Notes under the pieces: generated by a model
Databases searched by the model: none
What the model saw: only the letters and a program-made list of their open reading frames with translations
Told to the model about the DNA's origin: nothing
NCBI GenBank assembly: GCA_963721115.1
Contig: CAVRIA010000004.1
Coordinates: forward strand, 806,001-870,000
Length of the DNA stretch: 64,000 bases
From: CAVRIA01 sp963721115
GTDB lineage: Bacteria > Desulfobacterota > Binatia > HRBIN30 > CADEER01
Reading direction: 5' to 3'
Shown: in pieces, positions 19,442 through 31,395 of the stretch
How positions within the stretch are numbered: the stretch's first letter is position 1
Layout of the letters: every line of letters starts with the position of its first letter
Position numbers and translations under genes: made by a program

Positions 19442-19960
19442 ATGCTGATCCCCCACAACGCCATCTCTCCCCACGTCGATCCGACCGCGTACGTGCAATC
19501 GAGCGCGCGGGTGATCGGCGACGTGTACATCGGGGCGCAGAGTAGCGTGTGGTTCAACGTCGTCGTGCGCGGCGACGTCTTTCACGTGCGAATCGGGGCG
19601 CGGACGAACATCCAGGACAACTCGACGGTGCACGTCACCCACGGGCAGTTCGCGACCATCGTCGGTGACGACGTCACGGTCGGCCACGGCGTCATCCTGC
19701 ACGGCTGCACGGTCGGCTCCCGCGTCCTGGTGGGCATCGGCGCGATCGTCCTCGACCGCTGCGAGATCGGCGACGACTGCCTCATCGGCGCCGGCGCCCT
19801 GCTCACCCCCGGCACGCGGATCGAGCCCGGCCACCTCGTCCTCGGCAGCCCCGCCAGAGCGGTGCGCAAGCTGAAGACCGAAGAGCTCGAACACCTCCGC
19901 CAGTCGGCCCGCAACTACGTCGACAACGCGGCGCGCTACCGCGACCAGGGAATCCTCTGA
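19442..19960 (+). CDS. Gamma-carbonic anhydrase-like hexapeptide-repeat protein
   Basis: A 172-residue left-handed beta-helix trimer protein of the YrdA/Cam family (CO2 hydration or acyl-CoA-linked roles). About seven hexapeptide turns are visible (GDVYIGAQSSVWFNVVVRGD, then VGSRVLVGIGAIVLDRCEIGDDC). Metal-ligand histidines fit the pattern: NIQDNSTVHVTHG and TVGHGVILHG. The C-terminal amphipathic helix is present (LEHLRQSARNYVDNAARYRD). ATG 19442 was chosen; an in-frame GTG at 19421 overlaps the cyclase stop (GTGA) and would add MTGSPIR. The tight junction implies cotranscription with the cyclase-YHS gene, so a CO2/bicarbonate link to the cyclase is worth considering, as bicarbonate stimulates several class III cyclases. 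Confidence 0.9.
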   Translation: MLIPHNAISPHVDPTAYVQSSARVIGDVYIGAQSSVWFNVVVRGDVFHVRIGARTNIQDNSTVHVTHGQFATIVGDDVTVGHGVILHGCTVGSRVLVGIGAIVLDRCEIGDDCLIGAGALLTPGTRIEPGHLVLGSPARAVRKLKTEELEHLRQSARNYVDNAARYRDQGIL

Positions 19961-19961
19961 A

Positions 19962-20460
19962 GGTGAGCCGGTGAGCCGGTGAGCGCGGTGAGCCGGTGAG
20001 TCGGTGAGCGCTGGTGCTCCGATTCTCACCGGCCCACTGGCATACCGGCCCACTGGCGTACTTTCTACTAGATATAGTGGTCTCCACTCCCGTCTTGCCA
20101 AACCGGTAGCGCTTCTGGTACCTAACGGCATGGTTGTCCGGAGGTGGGAAGCGAGGCGCATCGACAGGCGTTCTCCGCGCCCTCGGGTCAACCCCCGACG
20201 CCGACTGGAAGGGACGCAGGGACTGTCCTCCCTCTCCCATTTGGGAGAACGAAGCCAATCCATCCAGTCCCCTCTTCGTGCTCTTCGTGCCCTTCGTGGT
20301 TGCCTTTTCTTCTTCCCTTCTTTCCACATCCGCACGTCCACACGTCCGCACGTCCGCACATTTCCTGACCTGCTCACCGGCCCACCCGCGCGCCCGCTGA
20401 CAGTCTCACTGCTCACTGGTCACCGGCCACCGGTCACGTCCCTGTTTTTCGGAGGTCCCC
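19962..20460. repeat. Long spacer of complementary repeats before guaB
   Basis: About 500 nt without a gene. 19962-20020: GGTGAGCCGGTGAGC-type units, followed at 20026-20058 by their complements (CTCACCGGCCCACTGGC). An AT-rich patch at 20062-20078 has a TATAGT hexamer that could be a -10 without an obvious -35. CTCCCATTTGGGAG near 20235-20248 is a perfect short hairpin. Then come CTTCGTGCTCTTCGTGCCC direct repeats (about 20274-20298), CACGTCCACACGTCCGCACG units (about 20332-20362) and CTCACCGGCCCACC / CACTGGTCACCGGCC units up to 20442. CGGAGGTCCCC then provides the guaB ribosome site. Confidence 0.6.
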
Positions 20461-21939
20461 ATGTTCAGCTATGACATGCCGGAAGGATACACGTTCGACG
20501 ACGTCCTGCTCGTTCCGGGCGATTCGGACTTCCTGCCGCGCGATACCGACGTCAGCAGCCGGCTCTCCCGCCGCGTCGTCTTGAAGATCCCGCTCGTCAG
20601 CGCCGCGATGGACACGGTCACGGAGTCGGCGATGGCCATCGCGATGGCGCAGGAAGGTGGTATCGGCGTCATCCACCGCAACCTCTCGATCGAGGCGCAG
20701 ACGCTCGAGGTCGAGAAGGTGAAGAAGTCCGAGAGCGGCATGATCCTCGATCCGGTGACGATCCATCCCGATCTGCGCATCGCCGAGGCACTCGACGTCA
20801 TGCGCCGCTATCACATCTCCGGCCTGCCGGTGACGCAGGACGGCCACCTGGTCGGCATCCTCACCAACCGCGACCTGCGCTTCGAGAAGCGCCTCGACCG
20901 CCGCGTGGCGGAGGTGATGACCAGGGAAAACCTGATCACCGGACGCCCCGGCATCGGCCTCGAGGAGGCGAAGGAGATCCTGCACGCCAACCGCATCGAG
21001 AAGCTGCTCATCGTCGACGACCGCGGCCGCCTGAAGGGGCTGATCACGGTCAAGGATATCGAGAAGGCGGCGCAGTTCCCGGCGGCGTGCAAGGACGAGC
21101 TCGGGCGGCTGCGCGTCGGCGGCGCCATCGGCACCGGCGAGGACCGCAGCCTGCGCGCCGACAAGCTGGTCGCCGCCGGCGCCGACGTCCTGGTGATCGA
21201 CACCGCGCACGGGCATTCGAAGAACGTCATGGAGACGGTGCGCGAGATGAAGCGCTCGCACCCCAACGTCGACATCATCGGTGGTAACATCGCCACCGCG
21301 GAAGGGGCGCGCGCCCTGGCGGAGGCGGGGGCGGACGGCCTCAAGGTCGGCATGGGCCCGGCGTCGATCTGCACCACGCGCGTCGTCTCGGGCGTCGGCG
21401 TGCCGCAGCTCAGCGCCATCGCCGCCGCGGCGCGGGTGGCGCGCGAGTACGACATCCCGGTGGTCGCCGACGGCGGTATCAAGTTCTCCGGCGACATCAC
21501 CAAGGCGCTGGCCGGCGGCGCCGACTCGGTGATGATCGGCAGCCTCTTCGCCGGCACCGAGGAGAGCCCGGGCGAGACGGTGCTGTACCAGGGCCGCACC
21601 TACAAGATCTACCGCGGCATGGGCTCGCTCGACGCCATGCGCGAGCGCGAGGGCAGCCGCAACCGCTACTTCCAGGACGACGAGCTGGAGCAGATGAAGC
21701 TGGTCCCGGAGGGCATCGAGGGTCGCGTGCCCCACAAGGGCCCGCTGACCTACATTGCCGCCCAGCTCGTCGGCGGCCTCAAGGCGGGCATGGGCTACTG
21801 CGGCTGCCGCAGCATCCCCGAGCTGCAGGAGAAGGCCCGCTTCACCCGCGTCTCCGCCGCCTCCCTGCAGGAGAGCCACGTCCACGACGTCTTCATCGCG
21901 AAAGAGGCGCCGAACTATCAGCGCTCGAACGAGCGGTGA
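20461..21939 (+). CDS. guaB: IMP dehydrogenase
   Basis: A 492-residue NAD-dependent IMP dehydrogenase (IMP to XMP, the committed step of GMP synthesis), cytoplasmic tetramer. The TIM barrel starts FDDVLLVPG and is split by a CBS pair at about 95-205 (VMRRYHISGLPVTQDGHLVG and KLLIVDDRGRLKGLITVKDI). The catalytic Cys304 sits in SICTTRVVSGVGVPQ, preceded by KVGMGPAS (usually GPGS, so one Gly to Ala change). The flap GSRNRYFQ and the K+ site GYCGCRSI follow. The ATG at 20461 is preceded by GGAGGTCCCC. Directly followed by guaA after a repeat-filled spacer. Confidence 0.97.
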   Translation: MFSYDMPEGYTFDDVLLVPGDSDFLPRDTDVSSRLSRRVVLKIPLVSAAMDTVTESAMAIAMAQEGGIGVIHRNLSIEAQTLEVEKVKKSESGMILDPVTIHPDLRIAEALDVMRRYHISGLPVTQDGHLVGILTNRDLRFEKRLDRRVAEVMTRENLITGRPGIGLEEAKEILHANRIEKLLIVDDRGRLKGLITVKDIEKAAQFPAACKDELGRLRVGGAIGTGEDRSLRADKLVAAGADVLVIDTAHGHSKNVMETVREMKRSHPNVDIIGGNIATAEGARALAEAGADGLKVGMGPASICTTRVVSGVGVPQLSAIAAAARVAREYDIPVVADGGIKFSGDITKALAGGADSVMIGSLFAGTEESPGETVLYQGRTYKIYRGMGSLDAMREREGSRNRYFQDDELEQMKLVPEGIEGRVPHKGPLTYIAAQLVGGLKAGMGYCGCRSIPELQEKARFTRVSAASLQESHVHDVFIAKEAPNYQRSNER

Positions 21940-21940
21940 T

Positions 21941-22225
21941 GACGTGCTGACGTGTGGACGTGCTGATGTGCTGACGTGTTGAACGAAGAGGGAGTCGCGT
22001 TGGGCGAAGGAAGGCTCAGAATCTGATGTTCGGATCTCATCTCGACACATCCGCAGGATGTTCCGGCGTGCAAACGCTGAGAATTCTAGAAGTTGAAAGA
22101 GGACGAAAATCAACTCCGGAGTTCCGCAGCTCAGCACGTCCACCCGTCAGCACGTCCACACGTCCACACGTCAGCACGTCCACACGTCAGCACGTCAGCA
22201 CGTCCACACGTCAAAACGTCATCAC
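21941..22225. repeat. GACGTGCTGACGTG array 3' of guaB, complement 5' of guaA
   Basis: Starting one base after the guaB stop, 21941-21983 holds GACGTGCTGACGTGTGGACG-type units. A unique segment of about 150 nt follows. 22131-22225 holds about nine CACGTC units (CAGCACGTCCACACGTC variants), the reverse complement of the first array, ending 10 nt before the guaA ATG. The 3' end of guaB and the 5' leader of guaA could pair in one transcript. The units vary at single bases (CAGCACGTC, CCACACGTC, CAAAACGTC). Confidence 0.75.
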
Positions 22226-22234
22226 TTCTGCCCC

Positions 22235-23767
<1,533 letters not shown>

Positions 23768-23769
23768 GA

Positions 23770-23803
23770 AGTGTTGACGTGCTGACGTGCTGACGTGTTG
23801 ATG
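23770..23803. repeat. GTGTTGACGTGCTGACGTG array 3' of guaA
   Basis: Four GACGTG(C/T)T(G/T) units beginning 3 nt after the guaA stop. They are the reverse complement of the CACGTCAGCACGTC arrays 5' of guaA and 5' of dnaE (24304-24363). Confidence 0.7.
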
Positions 23804-23874
23804 TAAAAGGAATTGGATTGGAGTTCTCGAATTGAAAAAGGCGTGCCCGGGCATGCGCGGGGGGAGGCGAAGAC

Positions 23875-24380
23875 GTGGCGTTGGTTACCAGGTTCGAGGA
23901 TCTGAGGGTGTGGCGAGTTGCCCGTGCGCTTGCGGGAGAGGTTTACCGCGCTACGCGGCATCCGCGCTTCGGCCGTGACCGGGCTCTCACCGATCAACTT
24001 CGGCGTGCTGCCGTGTCGGTCGCATGCAACATTGCCGAGGGGTTCGGCAGTGGCTCCAAGCCGGAGTTTCAGCGCTTCCTTCGCTACGCCATCCGCTCCG
24101 CATTGGAAGTTCAAAGCTGCCTCTATCTCGCCCTAGACCAGGACTATCTCGACAAAGCGCAATTCCAGGCGCTCTACGATAGCGCCGAGCACGTCAAATC
24201 TCTCTGCAGTGCCTTACTCCGCCGCATGAAGCTCCACCCCCGCCCCCCACGCAAAGACCGAATCTCCGAGCCCGCCCCTCCCTCCTACGACCAACCGCCA
24301 TCTAGACGTCCCCACGTCAGCGCGTCAGCACGTCCACGCGTCAGCACGTCAGCACGTCAACACTCTCCCTCGGTGCTCCC

Positions 24381-24384
<4 letters not shown>
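23875..24384 (+). CDS. Four-helix-bundle protein with repeat-encoded tail
   Basis: A 169-residue protein of the four helix bundle / 23S-rRNA-intervening-sequence (S23) family. Typical motifs are FEDLRVWRVARALAGEVYR, LTDQLRRAAVSVACNIAEGFG and FLRYAIRSALEVQ. Family members are usually about 115-125 residues and their function is unknown. Here the bundle ends near residue 122 and a basic, Pro/Ser-rich tail continues. Its last 26 residues (HVSASARPRVSTSARQ and so on) are encoded by the CACGTC spacer repeat, so the tail is probably not functional. GTG start with GGGGGAGGCG upstream. The stop overlaps the dnaE start codon (ATGA), so translation of dnaE may be coupled. Confidence 0.82.
24304..24363. 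repeat. CACGTCAGCACGTC array 5' of dnaE
   Basis: About seven (C)ACGTCAGCRCGTC/CCACGCGTC units ending 17 nt before the dnaE ATG and lying inside the 3' end of the four-helix-bundle frame. Same family and strand as the array at 22131-22225, and complementary to those at 21941-21983 and 23770-23803. Confidence 0.75.
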
Positions 24385-28034
<3,650 letters not shown>

Positions 28035-28104
28035 TGGGACAGTGATCGCTTCGATGCCGGCGACGAGATTTTGAGGGGGCGGCGGAGGCGTCTGAGGCAG
28101 AAAC

Positions 28105-28584
28105 ATGAAGACGCGGAAGTTTTCAGAGCCTGACCGGTTCGGGTATCTGAGTCGCCAGTTAGACATCCAGTTCGACTGCGGAGAAATCTCCACACTTCCC
28201 GGCTTCCAGAATCAGTTCCGACGATTCGAGGGTGGAGGCATGTGGGAGGACAAGTTCTTCTACCCATGTCGGAACTGGGAGGAGTACGGATTGTATCCGA
28301 TGTTTCGTCTCCCCAGTTCGCACCAACTCTCCGTTGAGTTGAGGAACGATCTGTTGCATCAGTCTCTTTGGGCCGGCCGCTCCATAACCGGTAGCGCCTT
28401 TCAGGTCTATGATTGGAAGAATCAATTTCCCGACGAGATCTTCAACGACGTACGCGCGCCAACATGGCTTCGGAAACTGAACGTGCGGCTTGTCGCAGCC
28501 ATTCTAGGCTACGACCGCCCGCACACTCGCCGCGAGTGGTGGACGTTTGGTGAAGGTGCGTTCCTGCGGCGTTCCGAACAGTAG
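28105..28584 (+). CDS. Hypothetical protein, aromatic-rich
   Basis: A 159-residue protein that I do not recognise. It starts with ATG after GAGGCAGAAAC. It is rich in Phe, Trp, Tyr and Arg (FYPCRNWEEYGLYPMFRLPS, then REWWTFGEGAFLRR), with no signal peptide or membrane helix and two isolated cysteines. Base composition is clearly less GC-rich and third positions less biased than in the neighbours, suggesting acquisition. It begins the decayed region after dnaE and may be a single-gene insertion. A cytoplasmic, possibly nuclease- or toxin-like role cannot be supported. Confidence 0.5.
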   Translation: MKTRKFSEPDRFGYLSRQLDIQFDCGEISTLPGFQNQFRRFEGGGMWEDKFFYPCRNWEEYGLYPMFRLPSSHQLSVELRNDLLHQSLWAGRSITGSAFQVYDWKNQFPDEIFNDVRAPTWLRKLNVRLVAAILGYDRPHTRREWWTFGEGAFLRRSEQ

Positions 28585-28617
28585 GACGGTGTTGGTCTTG
28601 AGAGCCGGTCGCGTGCG

Positions 28618-29100
28618 GTGGAAGTGTTGGCGGTCTCTGGCTCGGTCGTCGTCCCACCTTTGAAGCTGGCGCTCGCCGTGGCGCTTTTCCGCGTGTACGC
28701 CGCCGGCGCCTGTCGCACCATTTACGTCGGCGACAGCGGCGAAGCTGGTCACCGCCGAGCACGTGCTCGCCGTGCCGCACCCGACCGGGTATCCGCTCTA
28801 CGTGCTGCTCGGCAAGGCGTGGATCGAGCTGGTGCGGGTCGGCTCGATCGCCTTCGGCAGCCTCTCTTCAGCAGCGCCTGTGCGGTGCTGGCGTGCGCGT
28901 TGCTCTTCCTCCTCTGCCGGCCGCTCGGCACCGGCGTGCTCGCGGCGCTGGCGGCCGCGCTGTGTCTGGCCTTCGGGCCGAGCTTCTGGGGCGAGGCCAA
29001 CGTGCAGCGGGTCTACGCGCTCAAAGCGCTGTTCCTCGCCGCGGCGACCCTGCTGGCCTGCGCGTGGTGGCGGAGGCGCGACCTGCGTAGGGGACACCGT
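28618..29100 (+). pseudogene. DUF2723 membrane protein fragment
   Basis: N-terminal remnant of a multi-spanning DUF2723 (TMEM260-like glycosyltransferase-fold) protein. Conserved pieces are IYVGDSGE, LAVPHPTGYPLYVLLGK and LAFGPSFWGEANVQRVYALKALF. The middle piece lies in another frame, with breaks near 28742 and 28862. The coding similarity stops abruptly at ACAWWRRRD, a few bases before the GGGGACGTTCCT palindrome at 29101, so the gene is both frameshifted and truncated; about three quarters of the normal protein is missing. Not functional. Confidence 0.72.
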
Positions 29101-29165
29101 GGGGACGTTCCTGAAAAGATGAAAAGAACGACGCGACCACCTTCTTTCATTTCTTCCGGAACGTC
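29101..29165. repeat. Palindromic GGGGACGTTCCT element
   Basis: Starts with GGGGACGTTCCTGAAAAGAT and ends with its imperfect reverse complement, TTCTTTCATTTCTTCCGGAACGTC, around a loop of about 13 nt (CGACGCGACCACC). The stem is about 24 bp with a few mismatches. It looks like a REP/BIME- or MITE-like unit, and sits exactly where the DUF2723 gene is cut. Related half-copies are at 31237, 33306 and 39266, and an inverted half (AGGAACGTC) is at 29327-29335. Confidence 0.72.
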
Positions 29166-29422
29166 AGCGGTGTCTTGTAGCGTAACGAAGAAGAGGTCGG
29201 ACCCAGACCTCGGACAAAGGCTACGGTAGTACGAAGCCTGGGTGCCGTTGCAGTCGGAGAGCTGGAGCCGTGTACCGCCGCCGGTGACGTCGAGGCAGCG
29301 ACCGGACTGCGGGGACGCCCCGGACTAGGAACGTCTGCCGGGACTCACATGAATAGAGATCCCAAAGGCATCGCGTCGGAGATGCTGGTGCCGGACTCTA
29401 CGCATGGTCGAGAGAGAGGCGG
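29166..29422. other. Non-coding remnant with inverted element half
   Basis: About 255 nt without a recognisable gene. It contains CTAGGAACGTC (29325-29335), the reverse complement of the GACGTTCCTAG end seen at 31240 and 33308, so a two-ended element may have spanned 29101-29335. The lipoprotein gene on the minus strand ends here. Confidence 0.35.
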
Positions 29423-30232
29423 TTATGGCTGCCGTGCGACGGCTGCGGCGATCGCGGCGCGGGTGGTGGCCATCGCTTGGCGGAGCGCCTCGAAGTTCCA
29501 GGAGAAGAGCGAGTCGCGATCGACTTGCGCCGTACGCGGGATCTGCACGAAGCCAAAGCTCGTTTTGCCACCGTACACCAGGTTGGGCGCGCTGGTGTAC
29601 AGGGTCACCCACTTGGCGTAGTCGTGGCTGACGGTGTTCTGCCACACCGTTTCGCCCTTCTCGGTGTCAGTGAGCGTGAGGTCGAGGGTTACGCTCGTCC
29701 AGGTTTGCCCGACGGGGATCGGTAGGAGCCAGAAGTAGACGCCGACGATGCCGAGGCCATACGACGTCATGTCCGTCTCCACCGGAGAGGCGCGCAACAC
29801 TCCAGACAGAACATAGCGGTAGCCGTCGGTCGGATCCTCGCCGACATAGCGAACGGACTTGAAGACGCCACTGGCAGTGAGATCCTCGGCAATGGCCCGC
29901 GCCATGCTGGCAGGGTAGGTGAACTCCTCAAAGGGGGGCATCTGGCGGCGCAACTTCTTGCCGATCATAAAGGCGGTTTCATCGATGCGCTCGAAGGGCA
30001 GGGCGACGTACGGGATGAACGGAACGTAGGTCATGAACCCGCGGCCGTTGGTCGAATAGATGCGCGGGGGCCGCTCGTCGCGGAAACGCCGTACGGCGAG
30101 CGTGGCGGGCAGCGGAGTCTCGCGCAAGGTGGTCGTGTCTGGCCGGTACCCCGTATTGAGATTTGCCTCGATCGTGCAGCCTGAGAGTGCCAAGGCGAGC
30201 AGAAACGTCCAGGCACGCGCGCGTGGCGACAT
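29423..30232 (-). CDS. Putative outer-membrane or periplasmic lipoprotein
   Basis: A 269-residue protein with a lipoprotein signal: basic start, hydrophobic LALALSG, lipobox L-S-G-C (Cys19). The mature part is a mixed alpha/beta domain with an internal call for a pair of beta-sheets (YRYVLSGVLRASPVETDM, VTLDLTLTDTEKGETVWQNT) and an FMIGKKLRRQMPPF helix. The layout is like lipoproteins that assemble on the outer membrane, but no named family is recognised. It is intact, although flanked by decayed genes and element halves. The start at 30232 has GAGAAGGAATC upstream on the minus strand, a usable ribosome site. Confidence 0.72.
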   Translation of the reverse strand: MSPRARAWTFLLALALSGCTIEANLNTGYRPDTTTLRETPLPATLAVRRFRDERPPRIYSTNGRGFMTYVPFIPYVALPFERIDETAFMIGKKLRRQMPPFEEFTYPASMARAIAEDLTASGVFKSVRYVGEDPTDGYRYVLSGVLRASPVETDMTSYGLGIVGVYFWLLPIPVGQTWTSVTLDLTLTDTEKGETVWQNTVSHDYAKWVTLYTSAPNLVYGGKTSFGFVQIPRTAQVDRDSLFSWNFEALRQAMATTRAAIAAAVARQP

Positions 30233-30529
30233 GATTCCTTCTCCAATGGAGTTACTGCCACGACATCTCTCATGGGTTCCACGCTGTCAAACGGATCGAG
30301 GTCGAGGTGTTCAGCAGATCAGCATTCCAGGAGCGTCCCCCGGGCTCCTCGGAACAACATCGGAACCGGTCGCGGCCGGGCGCAGGGAGGCGCGTAGTGC
30401 TACGCGGTCCCGTCTTCTTGGAGCACCGAGGCTCGAACGCGCGGCGGCTCTGAAGAGCATCGGCTGGGTCACGACCGTCCGGAAGAGCGACCCCTTGCGT
30501 ACCTTGTTCACGAGTGACACAGTGACACT
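30233..30529. other. Spacer between lipoprotein and toxin-antitoxin genes
   Basis: Nearly 300 nt, divergent arrangement, so promoters for both should lie here. GTGACACAGTGACACTATG at 30513-30531 runs into the antitoxin start codon; its GTGACA direct repeat could be an autoregulatory site, a guess. No gene seen. Confidence 0.3.
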
Positions 30530-30784
30530 ATGGGCAAGAGGGGTTCGATCACGATCAAAGAGCTGCACGCCAAAACCGGGGAGTACGTTCGCCAGGCCGG
30601 TCGGGCGCGTAACCCGCTGCAGGTGACCGATCGCGGCAAGGTGGTTGCGGCACTGGTTCCGCTAAACTTGCCGGCCATGCGACGCCGGCAGCGAAGGCTC
30701 CTGCCAGAGTACGTCACCTTCCTCGCCCGACGCAAGAAGTCCGACATTCTAGGGGGTCTCGACGCCGTACGCTCCGATCGCTGA
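30530..30784 (+). CDS. Antitoxin, Phd/YefM-like
   Basis: An 84-residue protein with an N-terminal Phd/YefM fold: GSITIKELHAKTGEYVRQAG, then LQVTDRGKVVAALVPLN. It would bind DNA as a dimer and repress its own operon, while the basic C-terminal part (RRRQRRLLPEYVTFLARRKK) would wrap and block the toxin. It ends two bases before the PIN-domain toxin gene, the standard antitoxin-first order. In this decayed region such a pair is a typical self-maintaining insertion. Confidence 0.8.
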   Translation: MGKRGSITIKELHAKTGEYVRQAGRARNPLQVTDRGKVVAALVPLNLPAMRRRQRRLLPEYVTFLARRKKSDILGGLDAVRSDR

Positions 30785-30786
30785 GC

Positions 30787-31218
30787 ATGCTCTTCTGCGA
30801 TACGTCCACTCTGGCGAAATACTACGTTCAGGAACCGGAATCGGACGCTGTCCGTGCCCGCCTCGACGCCGAGGACCAAGTCCTTCTCTCCGAGCTGGCG
30901 AGAGCGGAGCTCGTCGCCGTCTTTCACCGCCAATTGCGCGAACGCAACTGGAGCAGGCACGACTTCGCGACCGTCCTACGCCAGCTCTCGACCGACGAGG
31001 CAGTTGGCTACTGGACCTGGGTTCCCCTCGACAGCAGCGTTGTCGAACAGGTGGTTCGGACCTTCACCACGTTGCCGGAGGACGTCTTCCTGCGCACGGC
31101 CGATTGTCTGCATCTCGTCACGGCCCTCCAGAAAGGCTTTACCGAGGTTCATACCCACGACACGCATCAGCGCAGCGGAGCGGGCGCCCTCGGCTTGACC
31201 GCCGTCGTGATCGAATGA
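30787..31218 (+). CDS. PIN-domain toxin (VapC family)
   Basis: A 143-residue PIN-domain ribonuclease. The expected acidic residues are visible: Asp5 in LFCDTSTLAKYY, Glu in LSELARAELVAVFHR, Asp in FLRTADCLHLVTAL and the final Asp in THDTHQ. VapC toxins cleave tRNA or rRNA and are neutralised by the upstream antitoxin, here two bases away. Length and active site look intact, so the system could be functional. A GGGGACGTTCCT element starts about 20 bases after its stop. Confidence 0.86.
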   Translation: MLFCDTSTLAKYYVQEPESDAVRARLDAEDQVLLSELARAELVAVFHRQLRERNWSRHDFATVLRQLSTDEAVGYWTWVPLDSSVVEQVVRTFTTLPEDVFLRTADCLHLVTALQKGFTEVHTHDTHQRSGAGALGLTAVVIE

Positions 31219-31236
31219 GACCGAGAAGGCGCGAAA

Positions 31237-31288
31237 GGGGACGTTCCTAGAGTGCTAGAAAGCGTGAGAAGTGGTAGACGAGGGCAGC
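31237..31288. repeat. GGGGACGTTCCTAGAGTGCTAG element end
   Basis: GGGGACGTTCCT (31237-31248) followed by AGAGTGCTAGAAAGCG. The same string, with one change, is at 33306-33333, and each is followed by a remnant of the same transposase start. This is probably the left end of the RAYT-type element. Confidence 0.65.
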
Positions 31289-31380
31289 ATGCCCAGAGGG
31301 CCGCGGGTGGACGTGGAGGGAGCGCTCTATCATGTGATCGCTGGCGGGGTGGAGCGGCGGGCGATCTTTCGCGACGACCA
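31289..31380 (+). pseudogene. RAYT / IS200-like transposase N-terminal remnant
   Basis: The first 31 or so codons of a Y1_Tnp (REP-associated tyrosine transposase) protein: MPRGPRVDVEGALYHVIAGG then VERRAIFRDD. This matches the universally conserved MPRxPR...YHVxxRG..R..IFxDD start of the family; the first His of the HUH motif and the catalytic Tyr lie downstream and are missing. The fragment stops at 31380 exactly where the next gene's signal peptide region begins in another frame. Not functional. Confidence 0.75.
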
Positions 31381-31395
31381 GGGATCGTCGCCATC

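Noticed and set aside
22131..22225. CRISPR array
   Set aside because: Units are 8-10 nt, variable and adjacent, with no spacers; no cas genes in the window.
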